From Euryodendron excelsum (taxonomy: Eukaryota; Streptophyta; Magnoliopsida; Ericales; Pentaphylacaceae): a stretch of 64,000 nt of DNA. A program made the translations under genes and the position numbers. A model generated the notes under the pieces. The model saw only the letters and a list, made by a program, of their open reading frames with translations, was not told the origin of the DNA and made no database searches. The first letter of the stretch is position 1. Each line of letters starts with the position of its first letter. The stretch is from NCBI GenBank assembly GCA_033060915.1, contig CM065378.1, positions 3,777,001 through 3,841,000 on the forward strand, given 5' to 3'. This document shows, in pieces, positions 46,597 to 57,219 of this stretch.

Positions 46597-47444
46597 CAGG
46601 GCTGGCTCTTTTATTAGGTCAACTAGGCCATTGCCTAAAGTTTTTAATTATTTAAGACCTCAAAATTTTTTAAAACTTAATAAAGTTTTATATAATTTTT
46701 ACATTATTTTTATATAAAGTTATCTATTAAAAAACAGAAAGTTTAATTTTTTAAGGCCTTAATTTTTCTTTTAAAACCTAGTAGAGTCCTATATAGTTTT
46801 TACATCTTTAGGTTAAAAAAAAGGCCCAGGTCCAAATGAAAAATAAAAACTATCTTTTAAAAAAAAATTCCAAAACACAGTGCACTAATGAACTTAAAAA
46901 AAAAAAAAACTTCTGTTTGATAGATAATTGGTACACTTTACAAATAAACTTTTTTTGAAGGCCCCTAAAATATTAAAACATTATATACTACAATCATAGT
47001 CAAATATAGTTTTTACATTTTCTTTTTAAAAAATGCGCTTTAATTTAGGTGAGAAAAGAAGAATCGTTAGAAAAAAAAGCATGAAACCAACTCGCCTAGT
47101 TAACTTAAAAAATATATATATAAGCTTAATAAAAAATTATACAAATAAAATTTTTTTGAAGGCTTCAAACTTTTTAAAACCTTACATAATTTTAAGGCTC
47201 TATGTCATTTTACTTTTTTTATTATTTTTTTGGGAAAATAAAAAGCCTTGATCTAAAAATGAAAAATGACCGCTGTAAAAAAATAGTCACAGAATTAGCA
47301 CACTAGTAAACTTTAGAAGAAAAAACACTAGCTTACAAAATAAAATAATTTTTCATAAATTTTTTATGATAATATTAAACAAATATAAAAAGCCTCATTG
47401 AAAATCAATTGCCGAAGGCCTCAAATCATGTTGAGCCGGCTCTG
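46597..47444. mobile_element. Non-autonomous hAT-type element, copy B (848 bp)
   Basis: It begins CAGGGCTGGCTC and ends GAGCCGGCTCTG, good inverted ends. Flanking octamers GTCACAAT (46589-46596) and GTCACAAA (47445-47452) match at 7 of 8. Length, ends and interior organisation match copy A at 41.8-42.6 kb, in the same orientation. There is no intact transposase. Confidence 0.8.
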
Positions 47445-47452
47445 GTCACAAA

Positions 47453-48990
47453 TGTGCTATGATTTAATTGTGGTTTAATATTATATGAAACATGGTTTGA
47501 TTTTGTAATTTGATATTTAATATTTACCATATTTGCCTTATATTTCTATAAGAGTATGAGTGTTTTCGAAGGCTAAAATAACAATAGCAAACCATTAAAA
47601 TTTGACCCCATCTCTATACTTTGAAATGTTGTGATGTAGATCAGTTCACCATTGTGAAGCTGAATTGGAGAGCTCGAGTCTTAAAAGCAGCCCTATGTTT
47701 AAAAAATCAAAATGAGATATATTTTTCGATATTCCACCTGCAAATGATAAGAGAATGGTGCAGTGATAATTGATTCGTCATAACTTGATTATGACATAAG
47801 AGAGGAACCTTCAATTAGTACAAATATAATGTGTTAAAAGCAGCGTTAGGTTTGGTCAGAAATTTGGTGTGGATAAATTTGAGTTGTTCTTTCTAGTGGC
47901 GCATTTTTAACTCTCTGTTGATATTTTAAAATTACTTTCATTACATTGGAAACTATAAGACGAGTGTTTATTATTTAGCAGAGATGGCAATTGTTTGTTT
48001 GAATACCTTGAATTTTACAAAAAAACCAGTGGTCACATGTTCAAATATTTTGAGTTGGTTTCAACAGTTGAGCTTAGAGCCCTACTCTTCTGTCAATGGT
48101 CAGGTGTTCGAAATCGCTTGATGTAGTAGTTGAGTAAATCAGATGCTGTTAAATAAAGATTGAATGTCACTTACATTTTGGTGGGACAGTGGTGACGTGC
48201 TCGCTCTTTTCGGATCAATAGTTATGGTTCAAACCGAACATTTTGCAGCAGATGAGAGCCCTACGGTCATGCCCAAAAAAGATTACAATGTTGGTTGCCC
48301 ATTCCCACCTATATTTTGATATTATAAGTGTTTTTTGGTTAGGATATTGTCCAGATAGACAATCTGTAATTGATTTTTTGCAAATTAAAGAATGGTAATT
48401 TGGTTACTTTCAAGGAATAAAAAGAAGAAAAAATTGGCCCAATTGAGTACTAACATTAAACACGACAACAATCTCTTGCTACCTATGAGATGTTACAAGG
48501 GAGATCATTCGTAGAGGATGGATGCTACTAATAGCTAGTAAACTTGTGAAGAGGTCTTGTAATAATCAAAATTATATGTACATAGCTAGCTCTATGATGT
48601 TTTCTAGTAGAACAAACATGTTTAGAAGTATCTTATACAAGGGTTCGTTTTCAAATCTTTGCAACTAATTAAGGGGTATGTGTTATATTTACAATGGGGC
48701 ACTTTTACGTTTTTTGATATTTTTCGCTAACTATGCATGAATAAATTAAGGAATAAATCCATCTTGAGATAACTGACTGCCAATGACCGCAAATTTGCCT
48801 CTCATTTTATTTATATCATTTATAACAACACTGTAGTAGCAACTTTAGATCTTCTTCTTTTTTCTTGGGCAAGTGATCTTTTAAAAATAGCGACTAGCTA
48901 CATCAGAATTTTTTTTGGCATGTCAAGCTTTTTTCACCATGCATGGTATATGCTATTTTGAGTTTGTGCACAAATAAGTGGTGGGTTTTA
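47453..48990. other. Intergenic DNA with possible SINE fragments
   Basis: Near 48060-48120 (CAACAGTTGAGCTTAGAGCC, then GTCAGGTGTTCGAAATC) and 48180-48240 (GGTGACGTGCTCGCTC, then GGTTCAAACC) there are Pol III box-like pairs of the kind found in plant SINEs. They are too degenerate for a firm call. Confidence 0.3.
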
Positions 48991-49039
48991 GATTCTTTAT
49001 GCTAGGAATACACTGGATGAAAGGCGATTTGGAAGCACA

Positions 49040-50540
49040 AGCGGCTACCTAGATGGAAATAGTTACTTTGGGTGGTAAGGCAAGATAGGCTGCTGACCAA
49101 CTACCTAAAGTACCAGCGCCATATCTCCGGGGATGGAACTTGCCCAATATGTGGGCAATCATAGTGAGACCATGCACTTTACATGCTATTAGGGCCAGCA
49201 CAGCACAGTCCCAGCTGCAGTTTGGAAAAAGGTTATCATCCCCAAATACCATTCTGTGTTCTTCTCCCTGCCGTTAAGAGGACTGGATTGATTCATTGTC
49301 AAGAGTAAGCACTAGTGGTGGCGTGTGCCAGGAGTTGGCACTGGGCTTTGGCATCATCGAGAACGATGATAGTTGAAGTGGTGAAAAATGTCACGGGTTG
49401 CCACCCGTGGCACGTCGGGGGCCGCGAGGGACCTTGGCGTGGGGCATGTCTGAGCATGATTGGCCGGTGGCATGGCAATCTCGTAATTTGTATTTTCCAT
49501 ATTTATTGGATTTATGAATTATGACTCCTCGAGGGGGTAGGATGTTTCTTCCTATCAGTTTGGAGATGACTCAATGCTACTATAAGGGGGGCATGGTGTT
49601 GACTCTACCACCCTCTGGTGCTACAGAAAGGGACAGCATTCAAGTGAGTCCCCCAAGGGAGTGGGCGAGACTTGGGGGCCGGCTGTGGCACGCGGCTGTA
49701 GTCCTCATGCTAGTCAAGGGGCTACATGGGTGGCATTGTGCCCGGTGGGGCAAATGTTGGGCATTAGCGTCGAGGATGGGGTTGTGGCATTCGCACCCGC
49801 TACGCCATAATTATAAAGCGGTGGGGCTTATGTCCATGACGGATTGGACCTCGGTGTGCACACTTGCATGCCGTGTGTCTCGTGTGCACTTACGCATTGG
49901 GTTCACGCTTGTGCACACGGCCGCTTGGTTTGGCTAGCATTGGTGTCGTGGGGCACAATGTTGTGGGCTTATCAGTTGCTATTCGGTGGTGCCTTTCTTT
50001 GCGGGCAACCTTGACGCGGGGCGCTAAGAGCTTCAAGGATGGAGGCGTTGTGCCTAACAGGTGATGCTTGGCTGACGCGCGCATGTCTAGTGGCACATGG
50101 TCATCTGGCTTGTGTTTCAAGAGGGACTGGCGTTAAGCACATTGCTTGCCGTGTGTGCACGCATTTGAGTATGGCGTTGCTATCGCCTATAGCTTGGGTT
50201 GCCTTATGACTTGAGCATCAGAGGTCTGAACTTAAAGAGATATGCGGGGCATTACGGATGGATCCTGGACAAGCGCATAATCTTATGCCTTAGTGTTTGA
50301 GTTTGACGGGACTATTGCTTGGAGCATAGTCGCCTCACGGGTGTATTCCGTTGCATATGATCATGGCGAGTCGCATTACTGTCACAGTGTGGTGCCCGGC
50401 CTGCCAGCCCGTGACATTCATGCTTGGCATGCAAGCAGTGACTGGACTAGCAATCAGGATCGAGGTGGAATGGAAACTGTTTTTCTCATCATGAGCAATA
50501 GCCATGCTTTCGTCGGCCAATGAAAATAATTGGCCATCTC
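49040..50540. other. GC-rich island of unknown origin (about 1.5 kb)
   Basis: Base composition jumps from strongly AT-rich to markedly GC-rich and drops again near 50540. The DNA is dense in CGTG, GGGGC and GGCAC words. Frames (for example 49521-49937, 138 codons) are open mainly because stop codons are rare at this composition, and none matches a family I recognise. A diverged retroelement, a captured gene piece or foreign DNA are all possible. Confidence 0.45.
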
Positions 50541-50699
50541 TCATTTTAGGGGCTTAGACGATCGGGAATCTATTGTCATTGGCTTGGAAAAATAACAAAG
50601 CATCAATAATTAGGAAGAAATGTCTCTCTCATTTTTCAAAATGTAAAAAGCATAGGAGATATAACGGAATCAAGAACTTTGCTACTACTGTTACATATC

Positions 50700-51215
50700 C
50701 CTATATAAAGTTCAAATTCCTATATGCTCCGTTTATTTACGCGATAAGAAAATAGAATATAAGTAATATTGTGATATTAGAAAAATAGTGATGAGTAATA
50801 AATAATACCTGATGTGATAGAAAATTATTCATACTACGTTTGATTAGGATAAAATTATGATAAGAATAAGAAATATTATTTCATTAAAAATATCACATTA
50901 AAAATAAATAAAAAATTAATTTTAAATTATAATATAGCTATTTAATATTATATTAACTTGTTATAATAATAAAAGAACGATAAAAATGTCATTTTAGAGT
51001 TTATCCAAGGCAGGGGATAAGTAATACCACCTCTCTCATGATATTACTCTCCCATGATATTACTTAACCCCCATAATGGGAGATTAATAGTCTGGAGAAA
51101 TGACTAATCCCATATAATTTTTTTTTTTTTTTTTGCAAACATGAGCTTTGTGAGACTTATAGGATAGCTAATTCAATCCCTCACTTTTATCCCTCAACCA
51201 AACGCAGTCAAAAAA
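50700..51215. mobile_element. Probable MITE, A/T-rich, CTCCGTTTATT...AACCAAACGCAG ends
   Basis: The left CTCCGTTTATTTACGCGATAAG and the inverse of the right end (GACTGCGTTTGGTTGAGGGAT) are roughly complementary. The interior holds repeated ATAAGTAATA and ATGATATTACT words, also seen at 38.8-39.2 kb and 26.9-27.0 kb. Target-site duplications were not resolved. Confidence 0.4.
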
Positions 51216-52370
51216 TAATTTAGATAAAAATTGCTTTCTTACAAGGACGAATGCAAATGGTGCCTCGTTGTACAATGGAGCTAGGAGGATCATACCTTAT
51301 TATTAGAAACCATGAGAGGGAACTTTTCAGGGCTTATTATATGGTTGTGATCCCATAAGAATGTTCTACCATAACCAAAATGGCCATTAACACGGGGCTA
51401 AAAATTGTCTAGGAAATAGTGCAAAAAAGAAGTAAGAAACATGATCTAATATGCGAAGCGACATGGGAAGTAAGAATCATTTGGAATTAACTTATAATCC
51501 TATAGGGAAAATTATTGAAACACATAACATTGTTAAGAGTCCCTCGAAATGATAAATCATGAGATGAAGCATAAATAGAGGAAACAATTAAAGGAGTTTA
51601 TAAAAAAAGAATTGTACTATTATTGGAAAATTAAAGCTTTATTGGTAGAGAAAATAGAAAAATCATACACAGTATATTATAATTATAAAAAATTTCACAC
51701 CACCGCATCAAAACCAAAATTCCAAAGATACGCACTCTCTTCTCGAGGAACTAAGTTTTGGAAGAGTCATGGAGATTTATAAGGCTCACAAGTGATTATA
51801 CTCTAAAAGTGTAATTTTGTTATTCAATTTAATTGGTTGTTAGCTTTAAATTAAGTTTAATATTGCTTTATTAGTTAGTTTTATTACTAAAACTATTTTA
51901 TCAAACCATGTATAGGAAATGGAGTTTAAAATGATCAAATTGAGCAAAATTACAAAGGAGCGTTCGAACAAAGAAGTCTATCATTCGAATGGGTGCCCGA
52001 ATGCCCAACCACCGTTCGAACGGTTGTTTGAGATTCAAAGAGCTCATTTTGCCATTCAAATCAAGTTTGATAATGTGTGATAGAAAAAATGAGATCCAAA
52101 GAGGTGCAAAACTCGTTCGATAGCAGTTCGCACACCAACGAACGGTCGACAGCACCCCTGTTTTGTATCAACTATATAAGGTAGCTTTGACGAATTTTGT
52201 GAAGAGATTCAGTTTTTAGGGTTTATATATTTCGTTTTTAGGGTTTGTAGAGATAGTTTTAGAAGTAGATAATCTATATTTCATTGTATTTCTTTTAAAT
52301 TTACATTTTAATGTAAAATATTTCCATTTTCATACTTTTTTTTGATGGATTTTATTAGCTAAACTTGCTC
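51216..52370. other. Intergenic DNA, no gene recognised
   Basis: GTTCGAACG-type palindromic words cluster between 51960 and 52145. No coding similarity was found. Confidence 0.35.
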
Positions 52371-52378
52371 TTGGAAAG

Positions 52379-52720
52379 GCGCAACTTTATTTTCTTAAAC
52401 CTTCCAATAGCCAGCGTCTAGTCTTGACTGCGCTCATACGGTGGGATGCTGGACTTGGCCTTCCAGGCCTTTCCCCCCCCCCCCCCCCCCCCCCCCCAAA
52501 AATCACTTACCCACAAGCAACATGCCTACCAGGGGAGTCGAACCCGGGACCTGCTCTGATACCAATTGTTAGGATCAAACACTTATTACTGCACCAAAAG
52601 CAATTGTTGTTAGTCAATGCACAACTTTATTTTTTTAAACCTTCACAATAGCTAGCGCCCCCTCTCAACTACGCATACGTGGTAGGATGCTGGACTTAGC
52701 CCTCCAACCTTCGCCCAATA
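52379..52720 (-). mobile_element. TRIM-like retroelement remnant with tRNA-Met primer site on the minus strand
   Basis: Two direct repeats of about 88 bp (52379-52466 and 52618-52707) share ACTTTATTTT.TTAAACCTTC, AATAGC.AGCG and GGATGCTGGACTT. Between them the minus strand reads TGGTATCAGAGC (52553-52564), the initiator tRNA-Met primer site, next to a CTAACA end at 52569. This arrangement of LTR, primer site, very short interior and partial LTR fits a TRIM in reverse orientation. A 25-bp C run (52473-52497) lies in the interior. Outer boundaries are unclear. Confidence 0.55.
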
Positions 52721-55370
52721 GATGCAAATGTGAATATTGGTCAAAGGTTTCCAAGTTCTCATGGAAGTATAATGCTTTTAATTGATTTCATATCTTATTA
52801 CTTGAGTTTTATTGCAATAGAAGTCTACATTTGTTAGAAAACCTAGGTTTAATATTATATTTGGTAATTCTGATGCACAATCTTAGGGTTGGTATAGAGT
52901 TTGCATAAATCAATGGTTTGAACCCATGGAGTATTGATTTGTGGTATATCTAGCTTATGTTGCTTCCAATTTCTATAGTCGAAATTTTTCGAATCAAAAG
53001 TCTATGGAGAGAACTTTGATTTGAGTTATATATACACTCAGAAGTTTTGCAGATTATATTGGTCAATTGAAGCATTTGTGTCCAAGCCCCATTTCTTTTA
53101 CTTCTCAAATTTAGTTTAATTATTATTAATCGCTTTAAGTAGTGTAATCAAACTAATTTTCTAGAACTTTGAAAGATTTTCGATTCTTTTGTTACTTAGT
53201 TTCAATTCACACAATTGTAATTCTATCCAAAGTTGCATAGAGCTTAGATTAAGTGGTCATAGCCTATATTGGGCTCGGTCTTCAAAAGAATCGACTTCCG
53301 GTACTCATCGGGTTTATACTTCATCACCAACCAAATTTTGCAGTTATACATTGTGCACATTTGGAAGCATTTCAGCAAGTGTAGGATATAAATTTTTAAT
53401 TTTATTATCATTACTATTATTGTGATCTTTATGTAAAGAACACCCATAAACACAACAATGGTATGCTTAATAGGGAGGAGGAAAATATAACAGAACAGTT
53501 GCAATTGCAAAAGTTTTTATATCACTTGTTGGGATTAAACTCACGCCATAACCTATACGGGCACATCAACGAGAAAAATAGGACAAACAAGATTACATGG
53601 TTTAGCACAAATTTACCTACATCAACGGCAAGAAAGAAATCCACTATATGAACATAGCTTACAGTTGAGACAATCTAAAAATACTCAAAATTGACACCAA
53701 TATTTGAGCCCCGAAATAATTCTTGTTTTGCTTTACCTGTTCAAACGCAATTAAACCCCGAAGCAATTCTCGTTCTCTCTCCGACACCAATGTCCTAAAT
53801 CCTGAAACCACACACCTATTTGCCTACTCCCCGGTGTTTTTCCCATCTCTCCTTCACATCTCAATTTCGCTCATCCTAGAATTCCTAAAGTCTCATTTTA
53901 TCGAAATTGTCTAGGCCTAAACAATAAAAGACAAACACCTAACGTGAATGGAAGGAGGAGGTTAACGAAGTGGATTATAAGGCAATGGATTGTCATTCCC
54001 TCTCAAATTGTTTGGTTGAGTTGAAAGTAGAGGAAAAACAATGGAATGATTTAAATTATTTTTACAATTTTTTTCCTTTGTTTTGTAAAATAAGATTGTG
54101 TTGCATTCTCAAATTGTTTGATTAAGAAGAAAGTAAAGGAGAAATGAAGGGAATGATTTAATTATTTTTTTTACAATTATTCTCTCGTTTTGTAAAATAA
54201 GGAACTAAAATCTTGTTGTCAGAGTCATTTCACATTTTGTACCAGCGAGTTTCATCCTTCCTATTTTTTGTCCGAAAGTGGATGAATTGGAAATATGTGG
54301 CCTTGTGGAAATCACCCCCTTCCTTTTTCTCTTCCATCTCTCCTACAAATGAAGAAATATGTTTATCTCCCTTTCCTCTTTCTTCCTCCCATCTTTTCTT
54401 TTGTACCAAATATGTTATTTGTTTTAAGGAGTTCAAAAACACAATTTCTTCAAAAAGACTTGACCTTTGGGTGGGTTTGATTTAATGTAATTATACTCCA
54501 CTAGAGAGCACACTAGCATGTCTCTCTTTTTGTTCTCAAATTTTGTTTTTCAAGAGTTTAGACCTAAGTAACAGTTTCCTGAAAAAAATTTCAAGAGTTT
54601 GGGCCTAAGTAACGGTTCACCGAGCAAGAGCAAATTGAATGCTAGACCAAGAGCGCCATTTGTATATATATTTTGAGAGTGAGATCATCTCTAGAGTGCT
54701 CATATATAGTTATTAATATATTTTCATATAAACATGTATACATTTATGTATAGAATTTTTAATTTTTCTATGCATCAATTTTCTTAAAGAATGAATGTAT
54801 TTATAAGTGTCTACAATATATAGAAGAAACACCACCATTATTTGCTTAATTATTTGGAAGTTTTTATGCAAAATCTTAATACAAATATGTGACTTTATGT
54901 TTCAAGAATTTGACTGAAATTTCTTCGCAATTCGAGGATTAAAGTGCCATTGGTTCAGCTTGACACTCAAAATTGTTTCCTGATAGCACCTAAAGTTCAC
55001 AAGGTGTATAGTGTTGCGGGCCACGGGCTAGATGTTTGTCATTCGATTTAAAAGTCTGAATTAAAGCCTAAGCTATTAGCTGGTGATATCTATCTTTTAT
55101 ATGGCTCAAGACCTCTCTTCTTTTATTCAACATGGAATCGTAACAATAGAAAAGTATAAAAGCACAGCTAAACTTGTGCATTATAGAGATAGCCCAGAAA
55201 AGAAAAAAAAAACAAGAGAATTTCTTTTCACTGCCTTGTTGGTTTTATATTAAGCTTGTGCATATATTTATTTTAAGTTTTTTTTTTGGCATAAACAAAA
55301 AGGCAAGTTTTTTTTGAATTTTTTTACTTTTCTACTAGTCTTAGATTATAAAAGTCAAAAAATTAAAAAA
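52721..55370. other. Intergenic DNA upstream of AHK4
   Basis: A two-copy tandem repeat of 106-bp units, beginning TCTCAAATTG at 54001 and 54107, is the only clear structure. A TATAAAAG word at 55155-55162 is in the AHK4 orientation but lies well upstream of the presumed leader. No gene was recognised. Confidence 0.4.
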
Positions 55371-55380
55371 ATTTAATCTT

Positions 55381-55697
55381 TTTTTTACTTATAAGTGAAG
55401 AAAACAAAATGAAAAAACTAAAAAAAAAATACACCAAATGTGATCTCATTTCATTAATTACAGCAAAAAACAAAAAGAAAAAAGGACGAAGTGAAAATTG
55501 AACCAGCAGGGCACAATTGTAATATAGTTCATGAGTTGACTTTTTTATTATAAGTGAAAAAATAAAAAAAACTATGTACAAAATGCGATCTCATTTCATT
55601 AATTACAGCCAAAAAAAAAAGGAAAAGAAATAAAAAAAGAAAAAAGGACAGAGTGAAAATTGAATCAGCAGGGCACAATTGTAATATAGTTCATGAG
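55381..55697. repeat. Tandem duplication upstream of the AHK4 leader (unit about 150-160 bp)
   Basis: Two copies share GATCTCATTTCATTAATTAC (55442 and 55587), GTGAAAATTGAA.CAGCAGGG, and CACAATTGTAATATAGTTCA with ATGAGT. They differ by A-run length. The second copy ends just before the presumed AHK4 leader exon. Confidence 0.8.
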
Positions 55698-55759
55698 TGT
55701 TGGGGCTTTTAAGTAATTTAAGCAGGACGAGATCTGCGCCTTGTCGCGATGTCATTATC

Positions 55760-56159
55760 GCGGAGATTTGCGAAAACGATATTCATAGAAAAAATTCATA
55801 AACAAAAACTACAGGAAATCCTCTCAAGACTCTCGAGTCTTTCACACACCCAAGCCTCTCTCTGTCTCTCTCTCTCCTGCCTCCTCTTGAGCTTGTCATC
55901 TCCTGTTCCGGGTCTGAGCTCATGTGATCTTTTCTATGATCTCACCCTCTCATCATCACACAACAAACAATTTTCACACAAGCGCACCCATTTTCCACGA
56001 AATTACCATAAAACCCAGGTTCAGTTTCAGCTGCTTACAGCTGGCTCTAGACCAGTAGTGAGTTTGAACTCTGAGCTCGAGTAATGGCAAAAGCATAGCT
56101 TTGAGCACAACAAGAACACATAATAGTGAGAGAAAGTAGAGAGAGAGAACAGAAGAAAG
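55760..56159 (+). promoter_or_regulatory. Candidate first (non-coding) exon of the AHK4-like gene
   Basis: CT-rich leader-like DNA ends at AAG followed by GTAAGG (donor at 56160). The matching acceptor is TTTTGTAG at 57139-57146, giving a 987-nt leader intron. The exon contains short uORFs, including a five-codon frame at 56084-56098. A 111-codon frame at 55749-56084 has low-complexity Ser/Leu content and is probably leader. Transcription start is unknown, so the left edge is approximate. Confidence 0.45.
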
Positions 56160-56425
56160 GTAAGGGGTATACTTAAAAAAATATAAATATGTGTAGAGAG
56201 AGAGAGAGAGTTGGGGGCATTAGTTTATCGTTTAGGGGGACAACAGCGTATCTGCAAAAATCCTCAAATTCGATTCAGTTGCTTTAAAAAGTAAGGTAAA
56301 GAACATATATCTCCAATAAAAAACTACATAGATACACGGGATTGAGAGACTTGGAGAGTTGAGGGATTGAGACCAACAAAGCAAAACCGATGTACAGTTC
56401 AATGTATCCAGAAACAGGTTGGTCT

Positions 56426-56431
<6 letters not shown>

Positions 56432-56464
<33 letters not shown>
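56432..56464. repeat. CT microsatellite in the presumed AHK4 leader intron
   Basis: An uninterrupted CT run lies here; a GA run of about 35 bp lies at 56898-56932 in the same interval. Confidence 0.85.
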
Positions 56465-56469
<5 letters not shown>

Positions 56470-56894
56470 TTCTTTTGAATGTTATGTGTATGTGCTTGTG
56501 CGTCGCTGGTATTCGAGGCTAAACTATTGATTGGGTCAATCTGTTAGCTTGTTTGATCTTAGTTTATGTATATATAAGCAGTGAGAGAGAACAGTGTACG
56601 TGCTTTGCTTTGTCTGGACTCTTCAACCAAACTTCACGCTTCGAGAGACAGAGAGGACGTGATTAGAGTTCTCGTTAATTTTTTTATTCCTTTCAAATCC
56701 TGAAACCCATTGAAGAGAGCGAGATACATAGAATTTTAGAGAGATATAGAGAGAGGGGGAGGGAGGTCTTTGGAACTTGGGCTTTTCCCATCTTTTGAGG
56801 GCTGAAACAAGCCATGCTTGTTGCATAGAGAGAATTGAGAAACTCTTTATTTTTTGGGTTTCTCCTCTCTCCCCCAGCCCCCTATCTGTGGAAT

Positions 56895-56935
<41 letters not shown>

Positions 56936-57153
56936 CTTCATTATTTTTTGTTTGGGGGTTTTGGGGTTCTGATAATTTGGATCACGCAAAACAATGCTGT
57001 AATGATAGTTTAGTCTTTGAGTAGTACCCTTCTCCTTTTATTGCATAAAAAGTGCTTCTGAAAAATAAAAGAACTGTCTGTACTTTGGAAAAACGTTGTA
57101 GCTCATGTCTGTATACATATATATATTCTAGATTCTTGTTTTGTAGCTCAGAA

Positions 57154-57219
57154 ATGAAGTGGGAAAGAGGGGAAGAAGAAGAAGAAGAAGAGAGAGAAGC
57201 AGAGGAATTTTTGTGCTGA
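57154..57219 (+). CDS. Upstream ORF of 21 codons, stop overlaps the AHK4 start
   Basis: The ATG lies 7 nt after the presumed leader splice acceptor (G at -3, A at +4). The peptide is acidic: a basic/aromatic start, seven consecutive Glu codons from a GAA repeat, then REAEE and a hydrophobic end. Its TGA at 57217-57219 shares the A with the main ATG at 57219-57221 (TGATG). This arrangement favours termination-reinitiation control or repression of the main frame. There is no ribosome-profiling or conservation evidence here, so function is inferred. Confidence 0.55.
   Translation: MKWERGEEEEEEEREAEEFLC

Noticed and set aside
49521..49937. 138-codon gene in the GC-rich island
   Set aside because: High GC depletes stop codons in all frames here; no recognisable domain or conservation could be seen.
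52525..52565. tRNA gene on the minus strand
   Set aside because: TTCGACTC-like and TATCAGAGC words occur, but there is no acceptor stem or anticodon arm; the context is a retroelement primer site.
55749..56084. 111-residue protein upstream of AHK4
   Set aside because: It is Ser/Leu-rich, CT-driven low complexity within a probable leader exon and has no family resemblance.
56391..56420. Alternative AHK4 first coding exon starting with ATG at 56391
   Set aside because: Splicing from the GTTGGT donor to 57147 leads to a stop codon (AAATGA) within a few codons.
57159..57218. Upstream start for AHK4 at 57159
   Set aside because: The codon there is GTG, not ATG; family alignment supports ATG at 57219.
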